From assembly GCF_029433105.1 (NCBI RefSeq), contig NZ_JARNTW010000017.1, positions 62,001 to 126,000 of the forward strand: a stretch of 64,000 bases of DNA, in the 5' to 3' direction. The DNA comes from Runella sp. MFBS21. Lineage in GTDB: Bacteria; Bacteroidota; Bacteroidia; Cytophagales; Spirosomataceae. The notes under the pieces were generated by a model that saw only the letters and a list, made by a program, of their open reading frames with translations, was not told where the DNA came from and ran no database searches. Both the position numbers and the translations under genes were made by a program. Within the stretch, counting starts at the first letter, position 1. Every line of letters begins with the position of its first letter. Positions 1 through 8,907 of the stretch are shown piece after piece.

Positions 1-446
1 ACTGCTACGCCCAGTAAAACGATTTGGCCACCTGTACTTTGGAGCATACTCGAAAAAGTGCCGTGGGTATCGTTGGTAAACAAATCGCGATAAATGGGCG
101 GAATGAGTGCCCCGAAAGCTGAACAAAACCCCAAAACAATCGCCATCCCAAGCGACATCCCTAAATAACGCATGGTAAGTCCAAATGTAAGCCCGCCAAT
201 TCCCCACAATACTCCCAACACATATACCCAAAATAGAATATTACTATCAGTATTTTGAATAATATCCATGAAATGAGGAACGGTCAAAAAAGCGGCTAAA
301 AAAGGAGCTAACAGCCAAGAAAATATACCTCCTACAATCCAATAGCTTTCCCACGACCACTCACGGACTTTTTTGTAAGGGATATAAAAACTTCCAGAAG
401 CAAAGCCACCTATAAAGTGATAGATGACACCAAATAGTACCTGCAT
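1..446 (-). CDS. L-rhamnose/H+ symporter-like permease RhaT (partial, N-terminal part)
   Basis: The visible 148 residues form the N-terminal part of a RhaT-type sugar:proton symporter of the drug/metabolite transporter superfamily. The gene runs off the left edge. It begins at the ATG whose complement is at 444-446, the first start after an in-frame stop. The hydrophobic segments hold family-like stretches, including GGFASGSFYIPYKKVREWSW near the N-terminus and LWGIGGLTFGLTMRYLGMSL around residues 80-100. It would import a sugar (rhamnose in characterised members) across the inner membrane. It follows an NCS1 permease and a small membrane protein on the same strand, with about 97 bp before it. 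The substrate is inferred from family only, because no rhamnose catabolic gene is in view. Confidence 0.8.
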   Translation of the reverse strand, partial: MQVLFGVIYHFIGGFASGSFYIPYKKVREWSWESYWIVGGIFSWLLAPFLAAFLTVPHFMDIIQNTDSNILFWVYVLGVLWGIGGLTFGLTMRYLGMSLGMAIVLGFCSAFGALIPPIYRDLFTNDTHGTFSSMLQSTGGQIVLLGVA

Positions 447-543
447 TTGTGAAAAGGTTAAAAAAGTTTTGGGACGAAAGATAAGAGTTGATAGCTCTCG
501 CTTTTACCCTGTACTCACCTGTTTCACGATGCAGGTATTATCC

Positions 544-708
544 CTAGCGTTTAATGAGCTTGGTAGCTGCCACAAACCACACAATCATTCCTATGGTCAT
601 ATAGTTTTTGTTTTCACTAGAAGAAAGGGAGCCATTAAATACCATAATGGCCGGGATGATAGTAAGTCCTAGACCTAGAGCACCCAATAGATACCAGAGA
701 AGTTTCAT
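544..708 (-). CDS. small two-helix membrane protein, function unknown
   Basis: A 54-residue protein starting MKLLWYLLGALGLGLTIIPA and ending ATKLIKR. It has two hydrophobic stretches (about residues 3-22 and 36-48) separated by a short Ser/Asn/Lys-rich loop. It starts only 6 bp after the permease stop codon on the same strand, so it is probably translated from the same mRNA. Its spacing, clean membrane topology and lack of a competing reading frame support a real gene. I do not recognise a family. A role as a small accessory subunit of the adjoining permease is possible but unproven. Confidence 0.6.
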   Translation of the reverse strand: MKLLWYLLGALGLGLTIIPAIMVFNGSLSSSENKNYMTIGMIVWFVAATKLIKR

Positions 709-714
709 GATATT

Positions 715-2094
715 TTATTTCAAAACTTTGCTTAAACCTAAATACAATCCAGTAGCTACAAACCAGCCGGGCAAGCCTAAAAAGAAGATTTCGATACCCA
801 CCAGCAAGTTTAAAGCCAAACAAAAAACCAAGGTCAAAATCCAAGTAAGACCCGCGGCCCAATTGACGGATAATTTTTCTTTTTCAGCTTTTTCAACTTT
901 TAAGTTGAGTTTGGGTAAGAGATATACATCCGCAAAAATCACGGCTCCCATAGGCATAAGCAATAATCCATACAAGGCTACAAAATCAAGTAGCTTCATA
1001 ACAAGCGCTGGAAACAAAGCGGCAATAGTGGTGATGAGACCCACTACAAGCGTAACTTTCCAAGTTTTCCATTGAGGAGAAAGGGATTGTAATGCCAAAC
1101 CGGCTCGATAAATCGTGGGATTGGCGGTAGTCCATCCCGCCACAATCACGCACACAATGCCTGCTACACCAGCGGCATAATAAGCAACTGGACCCGGTGC
1201 AAAGGCCAACTTGTCGGTAGCATTGAGTAGAAATATGGAATACAAAATGCCCGAGGCAGTCCAAGCGATATAGTGGCCCAAAAACATACCAGATACGGAG
1301 CCTAAGCCCGCTTTCCAGCTATCGGCATAGCGCAATATACTCATGTCGGCCATTCCGATGTGCATGGCCATATTACAAAACCACGAAAAAAACATGACGT
1401 GCCAAAAAGTAAACTTCGACTGTCCTTCTAAAGGTGTGCCTGTCCATATTTTGGTATTGGCAACGTCCCAAAAATCACCCAAAGAATGAACCCCTAATTC
1501 AGGTAAAACCGCTACTGCGGCTGCTACAAATACTAAAAACATCCAAGGGGCGGCTAAGTTGGCTACGTAAGAGATGAGATTATAACCTAGCATTGCCACT
1601 AGGGTAGTTACCAGACCTATCACTAAAACGATGATTACCCATGTGGCGCTGTTGGGATAAAAATCGGTGAGTTTGGGAAGAGGCAAATCAAACGGAATCC
1701 CTACTGCCGTAGCAGAAACCGCAATCATTGAACCTGCCAAAAAACAAAACATGAGTCCATTGACCACATTGTAGGTTTTGGTGAGGGTAGGGCCACAGAT
1801 TTTTTCTAATTTATAATAAAGCGTAATACGCTCTCTAACCGCAATAGGCGCGCACAACAAAGCCCAACTCAAAACCGCCAAAATATTGCCTACCAGAAGC
1901 CCTCCGAGCAAGTCGCCCGTACTCACGCCATGCGCCACAAACAACGGGCCAATTACAAATTCAGTACCAGCGGTATGCTCGCCTGCGTAGAGTCCAAAAA
2001 AACTAGTCCATTTTTTGATAGCTTTGGGCGGGATAGGTTCGCGCTCAAACTCTTCAACGGAGTTGAGCTGCTCGGTAAGTTCGGTTAGCTTCAT
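715..2094 (-). CDS. NCS1-family (purine/cytosine permease-like) transporter
   Basis: A 459-residue polytopic inner-membrane protein with about 12 hydrophobic segments, typical in length for the nucleobase:cation symporter-1 family. The cytoplasmic N-terminus (LNSVEEFEREPIPPKAIKKW) leads into a first helix with GLYAGEHTAGTEFVIGP, and a conserved-looking FFSWFCNMAMHIGMADMSIL occurs near residue 240. Known members import cytosine, purines, allantoin, hydantoins or thiamine-like compounds with H+ or Na+. It is the first gene of a leftward set with a 54-residue membrane protein and a RhaT-like symporter. The exact substrate cannot be told from sequence, and no purine catabolism gene lies in the window. 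Confidence 0.8.
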   Translation of the reverse strand: MKLTELTEQLNSVEEFEREPIPPKAIKKWTSFFGLYAGEHTAGTEFVIGPLFVAHGVSTGDLLGGLLVGNILAVLSWALLCAPIAVRERITLYYKLEKICGPTLTKTYNVVNGLMFCFLAGSMIAVSATAVGIPFDLPLPKLTDFYPNSATWVIIVLVIGLVTTLVAMLGYNLISYVANLAAPWMFLVFVAAAVAVLPELGVHSLGDFWDVANTKIWTGTPLEGQSKFTFWHVMFFSWFCNMAMHIGMADMSILRYADSWKAGLGSVSGMFLGHYIAWTASGILYSIFLLNATDKLAFAPGPVAYYAAGVAGIVCVIVAGWTTANPTIYRAGLALQSLSPQWKTWKVTLVVGLITTIAALFPALVMKLLDFVALYGLLLMPMGAVIFADVYLLPKLNLKVEKAEKEKLSVNWAAGLTWILTLVFCLALNLLVGIEIFFLGLPGWFVATGLYLGLSKVLK

Positions 2095-2365
2095 ATTAGG
2101 TTATAGGATTATTATTCTTCGAAAGATAAATTTTCCATTTTTCTACCATGACCCGTACTCTCCTGCTTCCTCAGTTTGCCTCTACCATGATATAATGTTG
2201 GATAGTGCTATTTATACCATTTTCAAATTATTGAATTAACATTGGACTTCTATTCTGAAACCATTTCCTAAAGAGTATAAAAACTTGATTTTGTGTTTTT
2301 CTAAATATTGTTTTTAGTAATTTTTCACGATTTTATTTCTAAACTTAATTTCTATCACAAACCCA
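2095..2365. other. divergent intergenic region
   Basis: AT-rich spacer between the leftward permease operon and the rightward oxidoreductase gene. It must carry both promoters. I find no convincing TTG-N19-TAnnTTTG pair and no RNA gene. Confidence 0.5.
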
Positions 2366-3799
2366 ATGAAAACCAATGAAACTTCGTCTTTAGGACGTCG
2401 CAAATTCTTGAAAGGGAGTACTTTAGCGGCGGCAAGCTTTATGATTGTACCTCGACATGTATTAGGCAAAGGGTTTGTAGCACCGAGCGATAAGCTCAAT
2501 ATTGCTGCCATAGGATGTGGAGGAAAGGCAGATGTAAATATTACGTTGGCATACAATAATGGCTCGGACAACATCGTGGCGCTTTGCGACGTGGACGACC
2601 GTCAGTCTAAAAAGTTTAGAGAGAAATTTCCTTCAGCACCTTATTACAAAGACTACCGCAAGATGTTGGAGAAAGAAGCCAAAAACATTGATGCGGTCAT
2701 CGTAACTACCCCCGACCACATGCACTACGTCATTGCCAATGCGGCGATGCAGCTAGGCAAGCATATTTATCTTGAAAAGCCCCTTACACACGATATTTGG
2801 GAAGCAAGGATGCTGACCCAATTGGCTCAAGAAAAAAAATTGGTAACCCAAATGGGCAACCAAGGCTCAAGCGGTAAAGGAACTCGCCAAACCGAAGCTA
2901 TTGTCCAATCGGGTATGATTGGGGAAGTTCATACGGTAGAGGTTTGGACCGACCGCCCCGTATGGCCACAAGGCGTAAAATCTCCCAAAGATAAAAACGA
3001 AACCATGCCGATTCCGGCGGAGGTAGATTGGGATTTGTGGCTAGGAACCGCGCCCTACCGCGAATACCACGAAGCGTATATGCCTTTTCGGTGGCGCGGA
3101 TATTGGGATTTTGGGACAGGTGCTTTGGGCGATATGGGGTGTCATTTTATGGATGTGCCTTTCCGTACGCTCAAACTCGGCTACCCTACTTCAGTAGAAT
3201 GTTCGGCAAGCTCCGTATATGGCGATTTTTTCAAGGAATCATTCTTTCAGGATATTGGGCCACAAGCTACGGCGGTGCACCTCAAATTTCCGCATCCCAG
3301 TTCCAAAAAATTAGGCGAATTGAGTCTTTCATGGTATGATGGTGGTATCAAACCAAAGCTCCCCGAGGGCTGTGATTACGAAAAAGTATTTGCCGACAAC
3401 AACGGTGGCGTGCTTTTTGTAGGAACCAAAGGCGTATTGGCTTGTGAGCTTTTTGGCAATAATCCCAAACTTTTTGTGAAAGGGCAATTACAGAATGTAA
3501 AGTTTCCTGCTCCTACTCGTCCCCTAGTAGAAGGAGACACTGCGGGGCATCAACAGCAATGGGTTAAAGCTTGTAAAGCGGGTTTTGGCACTTATACGAG
3601 TTCGTCGTTTGCGGAATCAGGTCCTTTGACCGAAATAGTTTTGATGGGCAATTTGGCCGTCCGTAGCTACTTGCATCGCGAAAATGGCAAATTCACGGGC
3701 CGCAAACGCCTTTTGTGGGATGGGCAAAATATGAAAATTACGAACTTCGACGCAGCCAATGCTTTTGTAAAACGTCAGTATCGAGAAGGTTGGACATAA
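2366..3799 (+). CDS. Tat-exported Gfo/Idh/MocA family oxidoreductase
   Basis: A 477-residue NAD(P)-dependent oxidoreductase-fold protein. The N-terminus has a twin-arginine signal (LGRRKFLKGSTLAAASF), so it is probably exported folded with its cofactor. The Rossmann domain follows (IAAIGCGGKADVN near residue 47, then VALCDVDDRQ), and the catalytic-type EKP motif is in HIYLEKPLTHD near residue 140. The C-terminal half is the usual beta-sheet substrate domain. Bacteroidota carry many secreted paralogues, often acting on sugars, but the substrate here is unknown. It stands alone between a divergent permease operon and a convergent MFS gene. Confidence 0.85.
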   Translation: MKTNETSSLGRRKFLKGSTLAAASFMIVPRHVLGKGFVAPSDKLNIAAIGCGGKADVNITLAYNNGSDNIVALCDVDDRQSKKFREKFPSAPYYKDYRKMLEKEAKNIDAVIVTTPDHMHYVIANAAMQLGKHIYLEKPLTHDIWEARMLTQLAQEKKLVTQMGNQGSSGKGTRQTEAIVQSGMIGEVHTVEVWTDRPVWPQGVKSPKDKNETMPIPAEVDWDLWLGTAPYREYHEAYMPFRWRGYWDFGTGALGDMGCHFMDVPFRTLKLGYPTSVECSASSVYGDFFKESFFQDIGPQATAVHLKFPHPSSKKLGELSLSWYDGGIKPKLPEGCDYEKVFADNNGGVLFVGTKGVLACELFGNNPKLFVKGQLQNVKFPAPTRPLVEGDTAGHQQQWVKACKAGFGTYTSSSFAESGPLTEIVLMGNLAVRSYLHRENGKFTGRKRLLWDGQNMKITNFDAANAFVKRQYREGWT

Positions 3800-3809
3800 C
3801 AGTGAGTAG

Positions 3810-3851
3810 CCCCCTCAAATCGAGCCAATCAACGTGTGCTATTTGAGGGGG
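3810..3851. terminator. intergenic hairpin between convergent genes
   Basis: An 11-bp perfect inverted repeat (CCCCCTCAAAT / ATTTGAGGGGG) with a 20-nt loop sits between the oxidoreductase stop and the convergent MFS gene. It lacks a clear T-run, so efficiency is uncertain. Confidence 0.5.
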
Positions 3852-3866
3852 AATGGATTTGATTGG

Positions 3867-5102
3867 TCAACATTCCAGCACTTCACTTTTTTCGATTGGC
3901 GGGGTAATCTTATCCACAGGTTTGACGGTTTTGGCAATAAAAATGCTGAAAAATATAAACAACATCGCACCGTATCCGACCCAATCATAATGAAGGAGTT
4001 TTCCATCGGGCATTTTTTGAATGATAAGTCCGGCCAGATATACTGCTACTGATTGCATCAACAACTGTAAAGAGGTATTGATAGCCATAAAACTGCCACG
4101 TTGCTGAGGCAACACTACAGAGGAGGTCATGGCTTGAGTGGGAATGAGACGGCCATTTGAAAAAACAAAAAAGATAGCGGCTGTTCCCAAAACAGAAAAG
4201 AGACGATTGGAGGTGGAATTGGTAATGAGCCACATCGGAATCATAGATAGTAAAGCAAAAATCACAAATACGGGGTATTTGCCTTGACGGTCGGCCAATT
4301 TGCCCACCAAAGGAGCCGTAAAAAGGGTAAGCCCTCCACCGACGGCGTATATTAGATACAGTTTGTTTTCGCTAAAATGGGCATTGGCGGTCAAGAAGGG
4401 AGCAATAAACGGAATGATACTAAAATGCCCTAACATGATAGTGGCCGTCAGCCACAGCGCACGTAGCTGATTGGTGTCTGACAAAATATTGGTAATGGCC
4501 GCAAAAGGAGGGGTTTTTAGTTGAGACGGATTTTGTAAGTGTCCGTCGAGGCGAGGAACATACCGCCAAATCAATCCAATAACTGCGATACCCACAATCC
4601 CCACAAACCAAAATGGCGCGTGCCAGCTAAATTCGGAAGCTAAATAAAGTCCCAACGGAACCCCTACAACCGACGCCACCGAAAAAGCAGTCATAACTAC
4701 ACCCATGGCACTTGCACGACGCTCATATTCAAACACATCACTCACTGCCGACATCACTTGAGCACCTAGTACGCCACCAAAAACCCCCGCAAAAGTGCGG
4801 GCCGCCATGAGTAACCCAAAAGTAGGTGCCATAGCACACGCCAACGTGCCTACTACAAAACCTGTATAAGCGATGAGCATGATTTGCTTGCGCGGAAACT
4901 TGTCGGCAATGAAAGCCACAAAAAAGCCAGAGAGACCCGCACTAAAACTGTATGCCGACACCAAAAGTCCAAACTCTTGAGGCGAAATATCGAAATGTCG
5001 CATCAATTGTGGCCCAAGGGGCATCATAATCATAAAATCCATGATATGCGTGAAATTCAAACACGCCAAGACGAAGAGAAGTAATTTTTCTTTTTGAGAC
5101 AT
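3867..5102 (-). CDS. MFS transporter (DHA1-type drug/arabinose-efflux-like)
   Basis: A 411-residue major facilitator protein with about 12 transmembrane segments. The N-half shows the usual loop motif variant (FIADKFPRKQIML, residues about 65-77) after HIMDFMIMMPLGPQL in the first helix region. The second half has GKLADRQGKYPVFVIF, the equivalent motif. I chose MSQKEK as start, because the alternative start 13 codons upstream lies inside the terminator hairpin of the preceding gene. Such proteins usually export drugs or small metabolites, and the substrate is unknown. The gene follows a thioredoxin-fold protein gene on the same strand but is separated from it by a terminator. Confidence 0.85.
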   Translation of the reverse strand: MSQKEKLLLFVLACLNFTHIMDFMIMMPLGPQLMRHFDISPQEFGLLVSAYSFSAGLSGFFVAFIADKFPRKQIMLIAYTGFVVGTLACAMAPTFGLLMAARTFAGVFGGVLGAQVMSAVSDVFEYERRASAMGVVMTAFSVASVVGVPLGLYLASEFSWHAPFWFVGIVGIAVIGLIWRYVPRLDGHLQNPSQLKTPPFAAITNILSDTNQLRALWLTATIMLGHFSIIPFIAPFLTANAHFSENKLYLIYAVGGGLTLFTAPLVGKLADRQGKYPVFVIFALLSMIPMWLITNSTSNRLFSVLGTAAIFFVFSNGRLIPTQAMTSSVVLPQQRGSFMAINTSLQLLMQSVAVYLAGLIIQKMPDGKLLHYDWVGYGAMLFIFFSIFIAKTVKPVDKITPPIEKSEVLEC

Positions 5103-5125
5103 TGAGGCTGTTAATAAAAATAAAC

Positions 5126-5164
5126 AAAGACTCCTACCCAAAGCAGATAGGACAGGAGTCTTTT
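5126..5164 (-). terminator. terminator of the TlpA-like gene
   Basis: A 10-bp stem AAAGACTCCT / AGGAGTCTTT. Read on the minus strand it is followed by TGTTTATTTTT, just after the stop of the thioredoxin-fold gene. Confidence 0.8.
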
Positions 5165-5171
5165 AATCAGA

Positions 5172-6395
5172 TTACTCACTTAAAAGTTTGTTGATAAGCG
5201 CATTGAAATCTTCAATAAACTCATCGTAATATTTGCCAGTACCCGGTCCCGAAAACCCAGTGTGGATTTCGCGGACACGCCCTTTTTTGTCAATAAAAAT
5301 CGTAGTAGGATAGCCTGAAATATTGTTGAGGGCAGGCAAGGCTTTACCAGCATTGGCATCTACTATGCCCGCCAAAAGTAACGGGTAAGGCACACCAAAA
5401 CGTTTGCCCATAAAATCAATTTTGGGGCCTGAGACTTTCAGATCACCAGAGCGTTCAAACATAAGCCCGATGATTTCGACTCCTCGCGAAGCATTTTTCT
5501 TGTACCAAGGTACCATAAATCGCGTTTCGTCCATGCAGTTGGGACACCATGTCCCTGAAATTTGTAATACTACTACTTTTCCTTTGTAGCGGTCATCTTT
5601 GAGAGAAATGAGATTGCCTTTGGTATCAGGAAATGAAAAATCTAGGGTTTCATAGCCTGGTTTTAAGTAGGTAAGCGCCGTAGGAGAAGGCAAAGCCGCG
5701 CTTGGGTCGAGCGTAGCCGTAAAAGGCTGATAACCTGAAATACCCGACCACAATCCACCTTTGATTTGACCATTGGGTAAAATGGCTGCTCTAAACAAAA
5801 AGGCGTGCGAACCATCATAGCATGACATGAAAAGGCTATCGCCTATGATGTCGCCTGCCAAATAACGGTAATCGCCAGTAGGAGTCAAGAAAGTCCCAGC
5901 CAGCTTGCTGCCTTTTTGGTCTAAAATACCAACCGCAAAAGAAGAATCTTTACGTTCGGGACGCTGAAAATAAGTGGCGTATTTGCCAGATATATTTTTG
6001 GTAGTAGCTTGGGGTGTCTTGGCAAACCAATACACATTACCCTTCTCTGCTTTGAAAGGCAATACAGATACCCATTTACCATTTCGGTTTTTCTTCCATG
6101 AACCCTTCATTTGATTGCCGCTTACTTTGGCTACCAAGTCGGAGTCAAAAATCAACATCGGAATGTGTAGAGAATCGCCTTCCATGTAGGCCTCATCCAT
6201 GGCAAGCCGTTCGGCACCATTGATGACCACGACTTCATATTTGCCGTTGGTTTTGGGAGTTATTTCAAGCCCAAAAGGTAAATCATGGTTTCCTCTTTGG
6301 AGGGCAGCACGCCAAGTGCTTTTGGGTAGAGAGGTTTGTGCTACTGCACTATAGAAGTAGCTGAGTGCAAGGAGAGTGGCAAAAAACTGTTTCAT
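5172..6395 (-). CDS. secreted TlpA/AhpC-TSA family thiol-disulfide oxidoreductase
   Basis: A 407-residue protein with a signal peptide (MKQFFATLLALSYFYSAVAQ, cleavage near residue 20). Residues 20-240 are a beta-rich N-terminal domain common in Bacteroidota TlpA-like proteins. The C-terminal thioredoxin fold follows, with the redox motif CPNC at C284/C287 (GTWCPNCMDE) and the cis-Pro region ISGYPTTIFIDKKG near residue 365. It probably acts in the periplasm, reducing or isomerising disulfides or protecting against peroxides. It is monocistronic, with a terminator right after it and a 273-bp spacer before it. Confidence 0.85.
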   Translation of the reverse strand: MKQFFATLLALSYFYSAVAQTSLPKSTWRAALQRGNHDLPFGLEITPKTNGKYEVVVINGAERLAMDEAYMEGDSLHIPMLIFDSDLVAKVSGNQMKGSWKKNRNGKWVSVLPFKAEKGNVYWFAKTPQATTKNISGKYATYFQRPERKDSSFAVGILDQKGSKLAGTFLTPTGDYRYLAGDIIGDSLFMSCYDGSHAFLFRAAILPNGQIKGGLWSGISGYQPFTATLDPSAALPSPTALTYLKPGYETLDFSFPDTKGNLISLKDDRYKGKVVVLQISGTWCPNCMDETRFMVPWYKKNASRGVEIIGLMFERSGDLKVSGPKIDFMGKRFGVPYPLLLAGIVDANAGKALPALNNISGYPTTIFIDKKGRVREIHTGFSGPGTGKYYDEFIEDFNALINKLLSE

Positions 6396-6631
6396 TTAGT
6401 TTGTTAAAATGGGTTGTTATTTCAGAACAACCTTTTTTTTAGAAAAGTTGACTATATCCCATTTTATTCAATACATAGGTATTCTTCTCTTCTTTTTTAG
6501 ATGAGAAGGCACCAAATTTTAATTAAGATTATAAAGTGGATAGTCGTCGCAGTCTTTTACCCGTGGGAGGTAGGCAGCGTTTATAAAATCTAGCGAGGGC
6601 TTACCTTTGAAATGAAGTAGTACCTAAAAAA
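6396..6631. other. intergenic spacer with a 5'-UTR hairpin
   Basis: It holds the upstream region of the TlpA-like gene. A short hairpin GGTTGTT / AACAACC at 6412-6432, flanked by eight T on the plus strand, lies just upstream of that gene's start and would be in its leader. I see no ORF or RNA gene. Confidence 0.4.
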
Positions 6632-6660
6632 ACAGGAGAAAGACTGGGCCTTTCTCCTGT
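6632..6660 (-). terminator. terminator after the carbonic anhydrase gene
   Basis: An 11-bp stem ACAGGAGAAAG / CTTTCTCCTGT with a 7-nt loop. On the minus strand it is followed by a run of T, placed 8 nt after the carbonic anhydrase stop. Confidence 0.85.
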
Positions 6661-6668
6661 GAGTGTTT

Positions 6669-7337
6669 TTAACCCTTGCTATAATGAAGGGCTAATTCTT
6701 CCTCTTCTTGTAAATCATATCGGTAGATAGATTCCACAGGAGAGTTGGGAGGGATTTCCATGATAGAATTGATAAGACCCGTATGAAGGTCAAACACCCA
6801 TCCATGTAAATGAGGGTAATTACGTTTTTTCCAAGCCCTTTGTATGATAGTTGTTTTGGCCAAGTTCATTGTTTGCTCCATTACATTGAGCTCTACTAGC
6901 TTGTTAAATCTATCATTAAATTCTGGAACGCTCTCAAGTTCTTCTTCGTGTTTGGCATACACATCTTTGATATTACGCAGCCACTTGTTGATAAGCCCGT
7001 AGTCTTTATTGGTCATCGCAGCTTTTACGCCGCCGCACCCATAGTGACCGACTACCAATACATGTTTTACTTCTAATACCTCTACAGCATACTGTAATAC
7101 GCTCAACATATTGATGTCGGTGTGAAGAATAAGATTGGCTACATTACGGTGCACAAAGATTTCGCCTGGAGCGGTGCCTGTTACTTCATTGGCAGGCACA
7201 CGACTATCAGCGCAGCCAATCCATAGAAATTCGGGTTTTTGATCGGCGGCTAGTTCGTCAAAATAAGTTTCGTTAACTCTTAATTTATCGGAAGCCCAAG
7301 CTTTATTAGCTAAAAGGAGTTTTTGATATGATTGCAT
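6669..7337 (-). CDS. can: beta-class carbonic anhydrase
   Basis: A 222-residue beta-carbonic anhydrase that interconverts CO2 and bicarbonate in the cytoplasm. The zinc ligands are visible: C42 and D44 with R46 in [12 protein letters not shown], then H98 and C101 in [14 protein letters not shown] start at MQSYQK, which overlaps the end of the upstream SulP gene by 32 bp. A longer reading 22 codons upstream would lie even deeper inside it and adds nothing family-like. The overlap with a SulP anion transporter, itself preceded by another SulP gene, makes a sulP-sulP-can operon. By analogy with SulP-carbonic anhydrase pairs elsewhere, the set probably handles bicarbonate. Confidence 0.93.
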   Translation of the reverse strand: MQSYQKLLLANKAWASDKLRVNETYFDELAADQKPEFLWIGCADSRVPANEVTGTAPGEIFVHRNVANLILHTDINMLSVLQYAVEVLEVKHVLVVGHYGCGGVKAAMTNKDYGLINKWLRNIKDVYAKHEEELESVPEFNDRFNKLVELNVMEQTMNLAKTTIIQRAWKKRNYPHLHGWVFDLHTGLINSIMEIPPNSPVESIYRYDLQEEEELALHYSKG

Positions 7338-8871
7338 TTTTGAAAGAATATTTATGTGGTGAAATTCCTTTAAATTCAACTTGAATGCCTCGATAGAAGG
7401 CATCTTTTTTAAAATCTTCTAAGAGTCGGAAAATATCATGGTCGATAAATTCGGCTCTTGTACCATCAATGTAGACCGAATCCCCTTTTTCAAAAGAATC
7501 TAAGAGGCTTTTGAGATAAGCTTTATTCATAAAAGTGACATCTTTCATGAATAGAATCAAGATGTTCTGTTGGTCACGAGCTACACTGATTGCATAGCGA
7601 TTGTTAGTAACAATAATGGAAACTATCCCCGTCAGCAATCCCAATACAATTCCTAAGAGCAAGTCGGAGAAAATAATCCCAACAATCGTTACAAAAAATG
7701 GTAAAAACTGTGGAAGACTTTTGAGGTCTAGTTGGGGAAGCTCTTGGGAAGTTGCTAGCTTGTATCCTATTAGTAACAACAAAGCGGCTAAACAGGCCAA
7801 AGGAATAAAATTGAGTAATTGCGGAATGGTAATGACGGCAATCAACATCAATATCCCTTGAATAAAAGCTGATAGGCGCGTTTTGCTCCCACTGTATATG
7901 TTGACAGAAGTACGAAGAGTCACCAAGGTCAGCGGTAGTCCTCCAATAAGCCCCGATACCATATTGCCTATCCCTTGCGCTTTGAGTTCTTGGCTTGGCG
8001 ATGAAATACGGCGCTGAGGGTCGAGCTTGTCGGCTACTTCAAGACTTAAAAGAGACTCAATACTTGCTACAAGTGTAAGCGTAAAAGCCGCCAAGTAAAC
8101 TTTGGGGTTGGAAAGAGCTTCCCAAGCTGGAAAATGAAAAGCACTAGAAGCATCTTCAAGGCTTAAAATAAGAGGTACTTTTACTAAGTGACTGCTCTCA
8201 CTTAAGTAAAACGACGGAATCCATAATTTGAAAACTTGGTTCATCAAGACTCCCGTAAGTACTACCAACAGGCTGATAGGAAATATCTTGAAAAATCGAA
8301 AGTCTTTTTTCGAAAAATATTCCCAAGTTATCATCAAAGCTAAGCAGGTGATGCTAATGGCAATAGCTCCAGGGTGAGGGTGACTGATAGCCTCGATAAT
8401 TTCAGAAAAGGTATTGTGATGATTGAGTTGTAAAAAATCAAATTCTCCTTCTACATCGGCATCCCAGCCTAGAGCATGGGGGATTTGTTTGAGGATAATC
8501 ACAATGCCAATCGCTACCAACATACCGTTGATGACACTCGACGGTACAAAACTACTGAGTCTTCCTGCTTTGAGCCATCCTAGTAGGTATTGTAGTGCAC
8601 CCGCCAATACTACTGCCGCAAGGAAGTGAGAAAAACTCCCCAGTACCGCAATACTATCTAATACGATGATAGTAAGCCCCGCCGCAGGACCACTCACACT
8701 TACCTCAGACCCAGAGAATAAAGTAACCACAATTCCCCCCACAATTCCTGCCAAAAGCCCCGAAAACAAAGGTGCCCCTGATGCCAAGGCAATGCCGAGG
8801 CATAAAGGGAGGGTCACCAAAAAAACCGATAAACCTGCTGAAAAATCTTTATTAAAATGCTTTAGAGTCAT
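7306..8871 (-). CDS. SulP family anion permease (likely bicarbonate or sulfate), first copy
   Basis: A 521-residue SulP/SLC26 transporter. The signature near the N-terminus is [20 protein letters not shown]. About ten further hydrophobic segments follow, including [15 protein letters not shown], and residues 290-345 carry the conserved [22 protein letters not shown]-terminal STAS domain (about residues 440-510, [20 protein letters not shown]) is present. SulP proteins move sulfate, bicarbonate or dicarboxylates. Here the 3' end overlaps a beta-carbonic anhydrase gene, which favours bicarbonate (inference). It lies 36 bp after a second SulP gene on the same strand. Confidence 0.9.
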   Translation of the reverse strand: MTLKHFNKDFSAGLSVFLVTLPLCLGIALASGAPLFSGLLAGIVGGIVVTLFSGSEVSVSGPAAGLTIIVLDSIAVLGSFSHFLAAVVLAGALQYLLGWLKAGRLSSFVPSSVINGMLVAIGIVIILKQIPHALGWDADVEGEFDFLQLNHHNTFSEIIEAISHPHPGAIAISITCLALMITWEYFSKKDFRFFKIFPISLLVVLTGVLMNQVFKLWIPSFYLSESSHLVKVPLILSLEDASSAFHFPAWEALSNPKVYLAAFTLTLVASIESLLSLEVADKLDPQRRISSPSQELKAQGIGNMVSGLIGGLPLTLVTLRTSVNIYSGSKTRLSAFIQGILMLIAVITIPQLLNFIPLACLAALLLLIGYKLATSQELPQLDLKSLPQFLPFFVTIVGIIFSDLLLGIVLGLLTGIVSIIVTNNRYAISVARDQQNILILFMKDVTFMNKAYLKSLLDSFEKGDSVYIDGTRAEFIDHDIFRLLEDFKKDAFYRGIQVEFKGISPHKYSFKNAIISKTPFS

Positions 8872-8907
8872 TGGCTAAAAAAATGAAAAGTGTGATCCTT
8901 GGTCTTC

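Noticed and set aside
608-1075. A 155-codon open frame antisense to the NCS1 permease
   Set aside because: It lies entirely opposite a well-supported transporter gene and small membrane protein gene, and its translation shows no domain or signal.
1-2094. A rhamnose utilisation operon
   Set aside because: Only the RhaT-like permease supports it. The visible neighbours are an NCS1 permease and an unknown small protein, and no rhamnose enzyme is in view.
5103-5141. Upstream start for the MFS gene
   Set aside because: The extra 13 codons overlap the terminator hairpin of the preceding gene and add no transporter-like sequence.
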